A DNA stretch of 64,000 nt. It comes from Mumia sp050632745. Lineage in GTDB: Bacteria; Actinomycetota; Actinomycetes; Propionibacteriales; Nocardioidaceae. Position 1 is the stretch's first letter. Every line of letters starts with the position of its first letter. Below, one piece after another: positions 52,293 through 59,701 of this stretch. Both the position numbers and the translations under genes were made by a program. Below the pieces are notes generated by a model. It saw nothing but the letters and a program-made list of their open reading frames with translations, had not been told where the DNA came from and made no database searches. The DNA is taken from positions 1,178,001 to 1,242,000 of the forward strand of contig NZ_JBODSD010000002.1 of assembly GCF_050632745.1 (NCBI RefSeq), read 5' to 3'.

Positions 52293-54322
52293 GCCGGGCC
52301 GCCCCGCCGCCCGCGTCCGACCCACAGCACGGTGCCGCCGGTCGCGGCCAGGAGCGCACCCACGACCAGCGAGAGCAGCGCCGAACCCCCGGTGTCGGGG
52401 AGGCCACCCGGCCCGTCACCGGCAGCCGCGTCGTCGTCCGCATCGTCATCGGCCGAGCCGCCGCCGGCCGCGACGGTCGGAGCCGTCGTCAGACCGGTCG
52501 TCGGCTCCGACGTGGGCGGGGACGTCGGCGGCGTAGCCAGGACCCTGACCGCGAAGTCCTGACCACCGACGACCTCGCCGGCGTCGGTGGTCGTCACCGT
52601 CCGCGTCGCCTCGCCCACCACCTCGTAGCCGCCGGGTGGCGTGACCTCGATCGTGTACGTCCCGGGTGACAGGTCGCCCAGGTAGTAGCCACCGTCCTCG
52701 TCGGTGAGCAGCGACACCGGCTGACCCGGCCCGTCGACCACGACCGTGACGCCGGGCTGCGGCCCGTCGCCGCCGGTCACCTGTCCCCCGAGCGCACCCG
52801 GCCTCGTGAGCGCGAAGTCATGCCCCGTCACGTCGGCGCCGCCGACAGCCACCCCGGTGATCGGCGACTCGGCGTCGTACCCCTCAGGCGGCTGCACGGA
52901 GATCGCGTATCCGTCCCCGGCCGGGACTCCCTCGAACGTGTACGACCCGTCGGCGCCGGACACCGTGGTGCGCGGCGCGCTCCCGTCCCCCAGGTCGAGC
53001 GTCACGACGACTCCGGGCAACCCCTGCCCCCCGCCGGTGACGGTCCCGCCGACCGACGACGGCGCCTGCAGCACGAAGTCCTGCCCGGTCACCGGCGCGT
53101 CGTCGACCGCGAACGACGGACGCTCGGTCGTCCCCGTGTATCCGGGCGGCGGTTGCACGCTCACGACGTAGCCATCGCCGATCGGGTTGTCGTCGAAGAG
53201 GTAGCGCCCGTCGCCGTCGGTCGTCGTGGCGGTCGCGCCGTCGGGGCCGTCGAGGGTGACCGTGACGCCGGCGAGCGGTCGGCCGTCGTCGTCGGTGACC
53301 CGGCCGGACACCGGGAACGGGATGATCTCGCGCACCCCGAACGCGGGCACGACGACGTCCTGGCTCGCGTCGGCGACCTGCTCGACCGGGCCGACGACCG
53401 CGCACCCGCCGGGCGGCTCGACGATCACGCGGTAGCCGACCTGCGAGGCGACCTCTCCGAATGCGTACGTCCCGTCGGCGGCCGCACTCGTCGTCGCGAC
53501 GGCGCGCCCGTTCTGGTCAACCAGCCGCACCACCGCCCCGCCGACCGGGCACGCCCCTCCGCCGGTCGACACGTCGGTCACCGAGCCGGCGAGCGCGTGG
53601 GTGCGGTTGACGAACCAGGTCTGGTACGCCGGGAGCCCGGCGCGCTGGGTGAAGGTCAGGGTGAGCGCCCGGATCCGTACGGTCGGCTGGAACCAGCCCG
53701 ACGCCCCGACCGTGTCGAGCGCCTGGAGGTTGCCGGTGAGCGTACGCGTGGCCGGGTCCCAGGTCGGCACGTCGGCGATGCTCGCGGTGCAGCCGCTGGG
53801 GCGAGGCGTGCCGAACGAGCAGAGGTTGAACGCGCCCTGGAAGCCGAGCTCGGCACCGGTCGCCTCGCGGACGCCGGTCGCCGTCTGGACCACCGCACCG
53901 ACCGTCACCGCGTCGGCGTCGATGTCGCTGAGCGCGAAGCCCCACTGCTGCGCCGGCGTCGGGCTCTCGAACGCGTAGGTCGTGACCGAGGGCGCCGTGG
54001 CGTTGTCCGCGCGCGGACGGAGGACGACGTACGAGGAGCCCTGGCTCGACCCGTACTGCTGACCGAGCGGCGTCGCGGCGTTGAAGAAGGCCGAGCTCGC
54101 GACCCCGACCGTCCCGGCCCGCGAGTCCGACGTCATCGCCGCTGCGGGAAATCCGACGCCGGACATTTGGACGGTCGTGCGGTAGGCGTTCGCGGTGCCC
54201 TCGAACGGGCCCCACGTCGCGTACGCGGTGGCGGCCGCGCCGGCGGGACCCCCGAAGGTGGCGAGCGCGAGGAAGGACAGGGCGACGACGACGGCGAGGG
54301 TGACGCGAGGGCGGGGGAGCAT
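52289..54322 (-). CDS. LPxTG surface protein with Cna_B/SdrD_B-type repeats
   Basis: 677 residues. A signal peptide covers about residues 1-30 (LAVVVALSFLALATFGGPAGAAA). A ~210-residue N-terminal domain of unknown type follows, then about four Cna_B/SdrD_B-like beta domains (each with the VTDDDGRPLAGVTVTLDG and GDGRYLFDDNPIGDGYVVSV type of strands). A Pro/Thr/Asp linker, the sortase signal LPDTG (about residue 640), a membrane helix and a positive tail end the protein. It should be covalently wall-attached; together with the giant gene it makes two such proteins in this window. Confidence 0.87.
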   Translation of the reverse strand: MLPRPRVTLAVVVALSFLALATFGGPAGAAATAYATWGPFEGTANAYRTTVQMSGVGFPAAAMTSDSRAGTVGVASSAFFNAATPLGQQYGSSQGSSYVVLRPRADNATAPSVTTYAFESPTPAQQWGFALSDIDADAVTVGAVVQTATGVREATGAELGFQGAFNLCSFGTPRPSGCTASIADVPTWDPATRTLTGNLQALDTVGASGWFQPTVRIRALTLTFTQRAGLPAYQTWFVNRTHALAGSVTDVSTGGGACPVGGAVVRLVDQNGRAVATTSAAADGTYAFGEVASQVGYRVIVEPPGGCAVVGPVEQVADASQDVVVPAFGVREIIPFPVSGRVTDDDGRPLAGVTVTLDGPDGATATTTDGDGRYLFDDNPIGDGYVVSVQPPPGYTGTTERPSFAVDDAPVTGQDFVLQAPSSVGGTVTGGGQGLPGVVVTLDLGDGSAPRTTVSGADGSYTFEGVPAGDGYAISVQPPEGYDAESPITGVAVGGADVTGHDFALTRPGALGGQVTGGDGPQPGVTVVVDGPGQPVSLLTDEDGGYYLGDLSPGTYTIEVTPPGGYEVVGEATRTVTTTDAGEVVGGQDFAVRVLATPPTSPPTSEPTTGLTTAPTVAAGGGSADDDADDDAAAGDGPGGLPDTGGSALLSLVVGALLAATGGTVLWVGRGRRGGPA

Positions 54323-54433
54323 CCGAGCCTGCTTCCGTGTCCGAGAGGTCGCTGCCTTCGCAGATTAACGGCGTTTGTCCGACTTGTCCCCAGGGCTTGC
54401 ACGCCGATCCCGCCGACTGCCGCCGGCGTGCGT

Positions 54434-54439
54434 TACGAT
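54434..54439 (+). promoter_or_regulatory. -10 element TACGAT upstream of hydrolase gene
   Basis: GCGTTACGAT is an extended -10-like sequence. Transcription would start near 54446, right at the following dyad. Confidence 0.45.
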
Positions 54440-54446
54440 CCAGACC

Positions 54447-54465
54447 GTGACATGACCGATGTCAC
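54447..54465. promoter_or_regulatory. GTGACAT-N5-ATGTCAC operator dyad
   Basis: Perfect 7-bp arms with spacer GACCG at the expected transcription start. It has the same TGACA-N7-TGTCA core as 36823-36839 and 52266-52282. Confidence 0.65.
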
Positions 54466-54488
54466 ATGGATCCTGACAGGAGCCCGAC

Positions 54489-55286
54489 GTGAGCGAGATC
54501 GTCTACAGCCGCAAGGGGACCGGGGAGACCGTGGTCCTCGTCCACGGGATCGGCCACCGCAAGGAGGCGTGGCGCCCGGTCGCGACCCGGCTCGCCGAGA
54601 CCCACGACGTCGTCTCCCTCGACCTGCCCGGCTTCGGGGCGTCGCCCGCCCTCGCGAAGGGGCGGCGCGACGGCATGGACGACTTCGCCGAGGCGCTCGA
54701 GACGTTCTTCAGCGAGCTCGGGCTCGACCGGCCGCACGTCGTCGGCAACTCCCTCGGCGGCGCGATCGCCCTCGAGCTCGCCGCCCGCGGGACCGTCCGG
54801 ACGGCGACGGCGCTCTCGCCCGCCGGCTTCTGGACCGAGCCCGGGCGCGCTCGGGCGTTCGCGCTGCTGCTGGGTCTCAAGGCGACCTCGGGCGCCCCCG
54901 AGCCGGTCGTCCGCCGCATCGCGACCCGCCGATGGTCGCGGGCGGCCGCGATGTCGACCCTGTTCGCGCACCCGGGCCGGATCGACGCCGACGACTTCCT
55001 CGGCGACACCTTCGCCCTGCGCGACTGCACGGCGTTCGGCCGCGTGCTGCGCGCCGGGACGCGCTACCACTACCGCGCGCGCCCGGTCGTCCCGACGACC
55101 GTGGCGTGGGGGACGAAGGACCGCATCCTCGTCCCGTCCCAGGCCGAGGAGGCCCGCCGCAGGCTCCCGGACGCGACCCACGTGTCGCTCCCCGACTGCG
55201 GCCACGTCCCGATGATCGACGCGCCCGACCTCATCACCCGGGTGATCCTCGAGCGCACCCGCAGCGCCGACCTCGCCGTCGCCTAG
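54489..55286 (+). CDS. Alpha/beta-hydrolase fold protein
   Basis: 265 residues from the GTG at 54489 with CAGGAG upstream. VVLVHGIGHRKEAWRPVATRL (oxyanion, about residue 17), GNSLGGAIALELAARG (nucleophile Ser), a Asp in AWGTKDRILVP, and the His in DCGHVPMIDAPD complete the triad. It resembles small lipases/esterases. The adjacent lipid-gene operator suggests an acyl ester or thioester substrate (inference). The stop overlaps the convergent narK stop. Confidence 0.88.
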   Translation: MSEIVYSRKGTGETVVLVHGIGHRKEAWRPVATRLAETHDVVSLDLPGFGASPALAKGRRDGMDDFAEALETFFSELGLDRPHVVGNSLGGAIALELAARGTVRTATALSPAGFWTEPGRARAFALLLGLKATSGAPEPVVRRIATRRWSRAAAMSTLFAHPGRIDADDFLGDTFALRDCTAFGRVLRAGTRYHYRARPVVPTTVAWGTKDRILVPSQAEEARRRLPDATHVSLPDCGHVPMIDAPDLITRVILERTRSADLAVA

Positions 55287-56512
55287 GCCTTCCGGCGGCG
55301 GCCACCGGGGCGCTCCCGCAGGCCGATGAGCGTGTAGAGGAAGACGAGCGCGGCCGTGACGCAGAGCAGGAGCAGACCGATCGTGTAGGTGTGGTCCTCC
55401 TCGTTGTACGTCGCGCCCATGACCAGCGGCGGGAAGAACCCACCGAGACCACCGGCCGCACCGACGATGCCCGTGACCGCTCCGGTCTTGTCCGCCGGCG
55501 CGCGCTGCGCCACCCACGCGAACACCGACCCGGCCCCGAGCCCGAGGAACGCCGCCATCAGCACGAACGCCAGACCCGCCGGCAGCTCCGGCTCCGGCCG
55601 CAGCGCCAGCACGACCGCCATCACCGACGTGCCGGCCAACGACACGAGCGTCACGAGCCTCGGGCCGACCTTGTCCGACAGCGTCCCGCCGATCGGCCGC
55701 GCGATCACGGCGGCGATGGCGAACCCGGCGGTCCGCTCGCCCGCCTCCTTGAGGTCGTACCCGTAGGTGAGCACGTCGCCGAGGTAGGTCGGCAGGTAGG
55801 TCGAGAACGCGACGAACCCGCCGAACGTGATCGCGTACAGCAGGGCCATCTGCCAGGTCACGGGCTCCTTCATGGCCGAGACCAGCTTCGGCGTCGCCGG
55901 CTGCGTGGACGGCGTCCAACGGGGCGAGTCGCTCATCAGCATCCAGCACACGGCGGCCGTCACGAGGAGCGCGACGGCGATGATGACGTGCGTTGCCGTG
56001 TAGCCGAACCAGTCCACGAAGCGCGGCGTGAAGAACGACGACAGCGCGGTGCCGCCCATGCCCGCACCGAACAGGCCGGTCGCGAAGCCCTGACGCGGCT
56101 TCTCGTACCACGCCTTCACCATCGGGATGCCGACCGCGAAGGTCGTGCCCGCGATGCCGAGGAAGAAGCCGAACACGACGAGCATCTGGTACGAGTCGGC
56201 GTTGCCCGCGACGGCGACCAGCACGACGAACGGCGACGAGAGCACGAGGAGCACGGTGAACATCAGCCGTCCGCCGTACTTGTCGGTCAGCGTGCCGGCG
56301 ACGATCCGGCCGAGCGCGCCGACGATGACGGGCACCGCGACCACGAACGACTTCTGCGTCGCGGACAGGTCCATCTCGACGGCGTAGCGCGCCGCGAGCG
56401 GGCCGATGAGGTTCCACGCCCAGAAGCTGATCGCGAACGCCCACGTCGCGAGGATCAGGTTGCGGGTCTGGGCGGCTTTCGGAAGCGCGGGAAGTTCGGT
56501 CGCGGCGGTCAT
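55283..56512 (-). CDS. narK: Nitrate/nitrite MFS transporter NarK
   Basis: 409 residues with 12 predicted helices. The nitrate-nitrite porter signature appears as FFLGIAGTTFAVGIPMVKAWYEKPRQGFATGLFGAGMGGTALSSF (segments near residues 115-160) and GLGAGSVFAWVAQRAP, GAVTGIVGAAGGLGGFFPPLVMG in the second half. The conserved substrate Arg is expected in helix 2 (GRIVAGTLTDKYGGR). It imports nitrate and/or exports nitrite for the nar reductase, 13 nt after narI in the same operon. Confidence 0.92.
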   Translation of the reverse strand: MTAATELPALPKAAQTRNLILATWAFAISFWAWNLIGPLAARYAVEMDLSATQKSFVVAVPVIVGALGRIVAGTLTDKYGGRLMFTVLLVLSSPFVVLVAVAGNADSYQMLVVFGFFLGIAGTTFAVGIPMVKAWYEKPRQGFATGLFGAGMGGTALSSFFTPRFVDWFGYTATHVIIAVALLVTAAVCWMLMSDSPRWTPSTQPATPKLVSAMKEPVTWQMALLYAITFGGFVAFSTYLPTYLGDVLTYGYDLKEAGERTAGFAIAAVIARPIGGTLSDKVGPRLVTLVSLAGTSVMAVVLALRPEPELPAGLAFVLMAAFLGLGAGSVFAWVAQRAPADKTGAVTGIVGAAGGLGGFFPPLVMGATYNEEDHTYTIGLLLLCVTAALVFLYTLIGLRERPGGRRRKA

Positions 56513-56525
56513 GGTGCCCCCTGCC

Positions 56526-57263
56526 TCAGCGGTCGCGGTCCCGCGTGCCGACCGGGTCCCAGCCGGGCCGCGGGGCGCGGGTGGCGGGGACGTCGTCGCG
56601 GCTGCGGTAGACGATGTACGGACGGAACAGGTAGTGCAGCGGCGCGGTGAACGCGTGCACGAGGCGCGAGAACGGCCAGATCGCGAACAGCGCGAGGCCG
56701 ACGAGCGCGTGCACCTGGAACGACGTGGACGCGGCCGCCATCGCGTCGACGTCGGGCTGCAGGACGAACAGGCTCCGGAACCACGGCGAGACCGTCTCCC
56801 GGTAGTTGGTCACGTCGGTGTCGAAGACGCTCACGACCGTGGTCGCGAGTCCGGCGACGATGGCCGCGACCAGCACGACGTACATCGTCTTGTCGTTCTT
56901 GGTGGTCGCCATGAACACCGGCCCGGTCTTGCGCCGGCGATAGATCAGCAGCGCGACGCCGAGCAGCGTCGCGACGCCCGCGACGGCGCCGAGCGAGAGC
57001 GCCATGACGTGGTAGGTGTGCTCGCTGACGCCCATCGCGTCCGTCCACGACTCGGGGATCAGCAGACCGACGACGTGTCCGATGACCACGACGAGGATGC
57101 CGAAGTGGAACAGCGGGGACGCGATCCGCAGCAGCCGCGACTCGTACAGCTGCGACGAGCGGGTGGTCCAGCCGAACTGGTCGTAGCGGTAGCGCCAGAT
57201 CAGGCCGCCGACGAAGACGGCGAGGACGAGGTACGGGATCACGCCCCAGAGCACCGTGCTCAT
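56526..57263 (-). CDS. narI: Respiratory nitrate reductase gamma subunit (cytochrome b)
   Basis: 245 residues with five predicted membrane helices. Haem-binding histidines are in SPLFHFGILVVVIGHVVGLLIP and in the HALVGLALFAIWPFSRLVHAF region. It receives quinol electrons on the outer membrane face and passes them to NarH. The ATG at 57263 overlaps the narJ stop (ATGA); narK follows. Confidence 0.95.
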   Translation of the reverse strand: MSTVLWGVIPYLVLAVFVGGLIWRYRYDQFGWTTRSSQLYESRLLRIASPLFHFGILVVVIGHVVGLLIPESWTDAMGVSEHTYHVMALSLGAVAGVATLLGVALLIYRRRKTGPVFMATTKNDKTMYVVLVAAIVAGLATTVVSVFDTDVTNYRETVSPWFRSLFVLQPDVDAMAAASTSFQVHALVGLALFAIWPFSRLVHAFTAPLHYLFRPYIVYRSRDDVPATRAPRPGWDPVGTRDRDR

Positions 57264-58009
57264 CGCGCCCTCCCGTGTCCGGTGATCGAGTAGCCCGAAG
57301 CGCTGGCGGAGGACGTATCGAGATCCAACGGCAGCAGCCGCGGGTCGTACGCGTCGAGGCCGACCGTCTCCGTCGGCGGCCCCGCCATCGCCATCGCGGC
57401 CGCCCGGTCGGTCGGTCCCGGCCCGTCGTACGTCGCGCACACGCCGCGCAGCACGTGCACCCACGGCGTCGGCGTCCGTGTGTCCGCGTCCTCCAGCGCC
57501 AGCCTCAGCAGCTCGACGCTCGGGCGATAGCGCTCGAGCAGCTCGCCGCCCCGGCCCGGGTCGTGGGCGGCGAGCTCGAGGACCATCGGCAGGTAGTCCG
57601 GGAGCTCGCCGTGCGTGTCCACGACCAGGCCCGAGTCTCGGTAGGCCTTCTTGAAGGCGGCGAGGACCTCTCCGCGGCGCCGGGTGTCGCCGTCGGTGAA
57701 GTACGAGAGGTAGAGCGGGTGCTTGCGGTCGAGGTCGAACACCTCGACGTAGCGGCGGGCCAGCGCGTCGACCGGCGTGCGTCCGGCCGCGTCGACGAAG
57801 GCGAGGAGGTCTCGATACGGGCTCGTTCCTCGCCCTACTCGACCACCGGTGGTCGACGACGTTCCTCGCCCTACTCGACCACCGGGATTCGTATCGAGAC
57901 CCTCCTGAAGGGCGGCGCGAATCAGCGGGAGACGCTCGTACGTCGCGGGCGACGGGTAGGCGAGAAGGATGGCCGCCGCACGGTGCACGACCCGGGCGTC
58001 CCGCTTCAT
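57260..58009 (-). CDS. narJ: Nitrate reductase chaperone NarJ with repeat-encoded insertion
   Basis: 249 residues. Family marks AAILLAYPSPATYERLPLIRAAL, YVEVFDLDRKHPLYLSYFTDGDTRRRGEVLAAFKKAY and LPDYLPMVLELAA are intact. NarJ inserts the molybdenum cofactor into NarGH before membrane docking. About 30 residues (LDTNPGGRVGRGT...SPYRD, residues ~37-66) between helix 1 and the LLAFVDAA helix are not family sequence; they are encoded by an in-frame dispersed-repeat array (57808-57901). The C-terminal ~16 residues come from another copy (57281-57326). It overlaps narH and narI by 4 nt each. Confidence 0.9.
   Translation of the reverse strand: MKRDARVVHRAAAILLAYPSPATYERLPLIRAALQEGLDTNPGGRVGRGTSSTTGGRVGRGTSPYRDLLAFVDAAGRTPVDALARRYVEVFDLDRKHPLYLSYFTDGDTRRRGEVLAAFKKAYRDSGLVVDTHGELPDYLPMVLELAAHDPGRGGELLERYRPSVELLRLALEDADTRTPTPWVHVLRGVCATYDGPGPTDRAAAMAMAGPPTETVGLDAYDPRLLPLDLDTSSASASGYSITGHGRAR
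57281..57326 (-). repeat. Dispersed repeat copy C encoding the NarJ C-terminus
   Basis: On the minus strand it begins GATCTCGATACG and ends CTACTCGATCACC, with a middle similar to copy A (TCCTCCGCCAGCGCTTCGGG). It codes the tail DLDTSSASASGYSIT of NarJ. Confidence 0.78.
57808..57901 (+). repeat. Composite dispersed repeat (copy D) inserted in frame in narJ
   Basis: Outer ends GGTCTCGATACG (57808-57819) and CGTATCGAGACC (57890-57901) are perfect 12-bp inverted repeats. Inside are two copies of TTCCTCGCCCTACTCGACCACC (split here as TTCCTCGCCC and TACTCGACCACC). The ~90-bp insertion keeps the narJ frame open. Confidence 0.88.
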
Positions 58010-59676
58010 GACCGCGCCCCTCGCTCCGGCGGGAACAGACCTTCCGGTGCACCGCGCGCGTCCCAGTTGAGCAGGTTCACCTGACCGCTGCTCTGCGGGT
58101 CCGGTGCCGCGATCGTGTCCGACTCCTGCCGCTGCTTGAGCGCGTGGAAGGTCTCGACCGCGACCGGCACCGGCCGTCCGCTCGCCTCGCCGACCGGCCC
58201 GGACTCGTACATGCCGGGTCCTTCGTCGAAGTCCAGGGAGCAGCCCATCTCCTCGAGGTCGTGCGCCTGCTCGGTGTGCGCGGTCGGGATCACGTAGCGC
58301 TCGTCGTACTTCGCGAGCGCCATCAGCCGGTACATCGCGTACATGGCCTCCTCCGACATCCCGACCGACGCCGGGATCGACCCGTCCGGCTCCTTGCCGA
58401 GGTTGAGACCGCGCATGTACGACCGCATCGCGGCGAGCTTGCGCAGCACGTCGGTGACGATGTCGGTGTCTCCCGCGGTGAACAGCTCGGCGAGGTACTC
58501 CACCGGGATCCGCAGCGCCTCGATCGCCCCGAACAACGTGCCGGTGTCCTCGGCGTCGTGGCCCTGGTCCGCGAGCAGGTCCACGATCGGCGACAGCGGC
58601 GGGACGTACCAGACCATCGGCATCGTCCGGTACTCCGGGTGCAGCGGCAGCGCGACCCGGTACTTCTTGGCCAGCGCGTACACCGGCGAGCGCTGTGCCC
58701 CCGTGATCCAGTCCTCGGGGATGCCCTGCGCCCGCGCCTCCGCGACCACCCGCGGGTCCTCCGGGTCGAGCATCAGGTCGAGCTGCGCCTCGTACAGGTC
58801 CTTGTCGTCCTCGACCGACGCCGCCTCGGTGACCCGGTCGGCGTCGTACAGGAAGACCCCGATGTAGCGCAGGCGCCCGACGCACGTCTCCGCGCAGACC
58901 GTCGGGATCCCGACCTCCACGCGCGGGTAGCAGAACGTGCACTTCTCGGCCTTGCCCGACTTGTGGTTGAAGTAGATCTTCTTGTACGGGCAGCCGGTGA
59001 TGCACTGCCGCCAGCCGCGGCAGCGGTCCTGGTCGACGAGCACGATGCCGTCCTCGGACCGCTTGTAGATCGCACCGCTCGGGCAGGACGCCATGCACGA
59101 CGGGTTGAGGCAGTGCTCGCAGATGCGGGGCAGGTAGAACATGAAGGTCCGCTCGAGGTCGGTGCGGATCTTGTCCTCCGACTCGCGCCGGACCTTCTCC
59201 ACGATGGGGTCCTGGGCGATCGCGTCGGGGCCACCGCCGAGGTTGTCGTCCCAGTTCGCCGACCACGTGATCGCCATGTCGTCGCCGGTGATGAGCGACT
59301 TCGGCCGCGCAACCGGGAAGTCGTCGCCGAGCGGGGCGCGGGTCAGGTTCTCGTAGTCGTACGTCCACGGCTCGTAGTAGTCGGCCAGCTCCGGCTGGAC
59401 CGGGCTCGCGAAGATGCTGAGCAGGCGGCGCCCGCGGCTGCCCGTCCGCAGCGAGATGCGCCCACGACGGTTGCGTACCCAGCCGCCGCGCCACTTCTCC
59501 TGGTCCTCGTAGCGACGCGGATACCCCTGCCCGGGACGCGTCTCGACGTTGTTGAACCACACGTACTCGACGCCGGCACGGTTGGTCCACGCCTGCTTGC
59601 ACGTCACCGAGCAGGTGTGGCAGCCGATGCACTTGTCGAGGTTCATCACCATCGCGACCTGGGCCATGACCTTCAT
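58006..59676 (-). CDS. narH: Respiratory nitrate reductase beta subunit (Fe-S)
   Basis: 556 residues. Four cysteine groups for iron-sulfur clusters are complete: CIGCHTCSVTCKQAW (about residue 16), CEHCLNPSCMASCP (about 185), CRGWRQCITGCPYKK (Trp in the 3Fe-4S site, about 218) and CTFCYPRVEVGIPTVCAETC (about 245). It relays electrons from NarI haems to NarG. SD sequence GGAGGA precedes the ATG at 59676. It is the second gene of narGHJIK. Confidence 0.96.
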   Translation of the reverse strand: MKVMAQVAMVMNLDKCIGCHTCSVTCKQAWTNRAGVEYVWFNNVETRPGQGYPRRYEDQEKWRGGWVRNRRGRISLRTGSRGRRLLSIFASPVQPELADYYEPWTYDYENLTRAPLGDDFPVARPKSLITGDDMAITWSANWDDNLGGGPDAIAQDPIVEKVRRESEDKIRTDLERTFMFYLPRICEHCLNPSCMASCPSGAIYKRSEDGIVLVDQDRCRGWRQCITGCPYKKIYFNHKSGKAEKCTFCYPRVEVGIPTVCAETCVGRLRYIGVFLYDADRVTEAASVEDDKDLYEAQLDLMLDPEDPRVVAEARAQGIPEDWITGAQRSPVYALAKKYRVALPLHPEYRTMPMVWYVPPLSPIVDLLADQGHDAEDTGTLFGAIEALRIPVEYLAELFTAGDTDIVTDVLRKLAAMRSYMRGLNLGKEPDGSIPASVGMSEEAMYAMYRLMALAKYDERYVIPTAHTEQAHDLEEMGCSLDFDEGPGMYESGPVGEASGRPVPVAVETFHALKQRQESDTIAAPDPQSSGQVNLLNWDARGAPEGLFPPERGARS

Positions 59677-59701
59677 CGATGCTCCTCCCGCTCGTGCTCG
59701 G

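Noticed and set aside
57808..57901. Insertion sequence with terminal inverted repeats
   Set aside because: The 94-bp length has no coding capacity and no target-site duplication could be identified; it is treated as a dispersed repeat.
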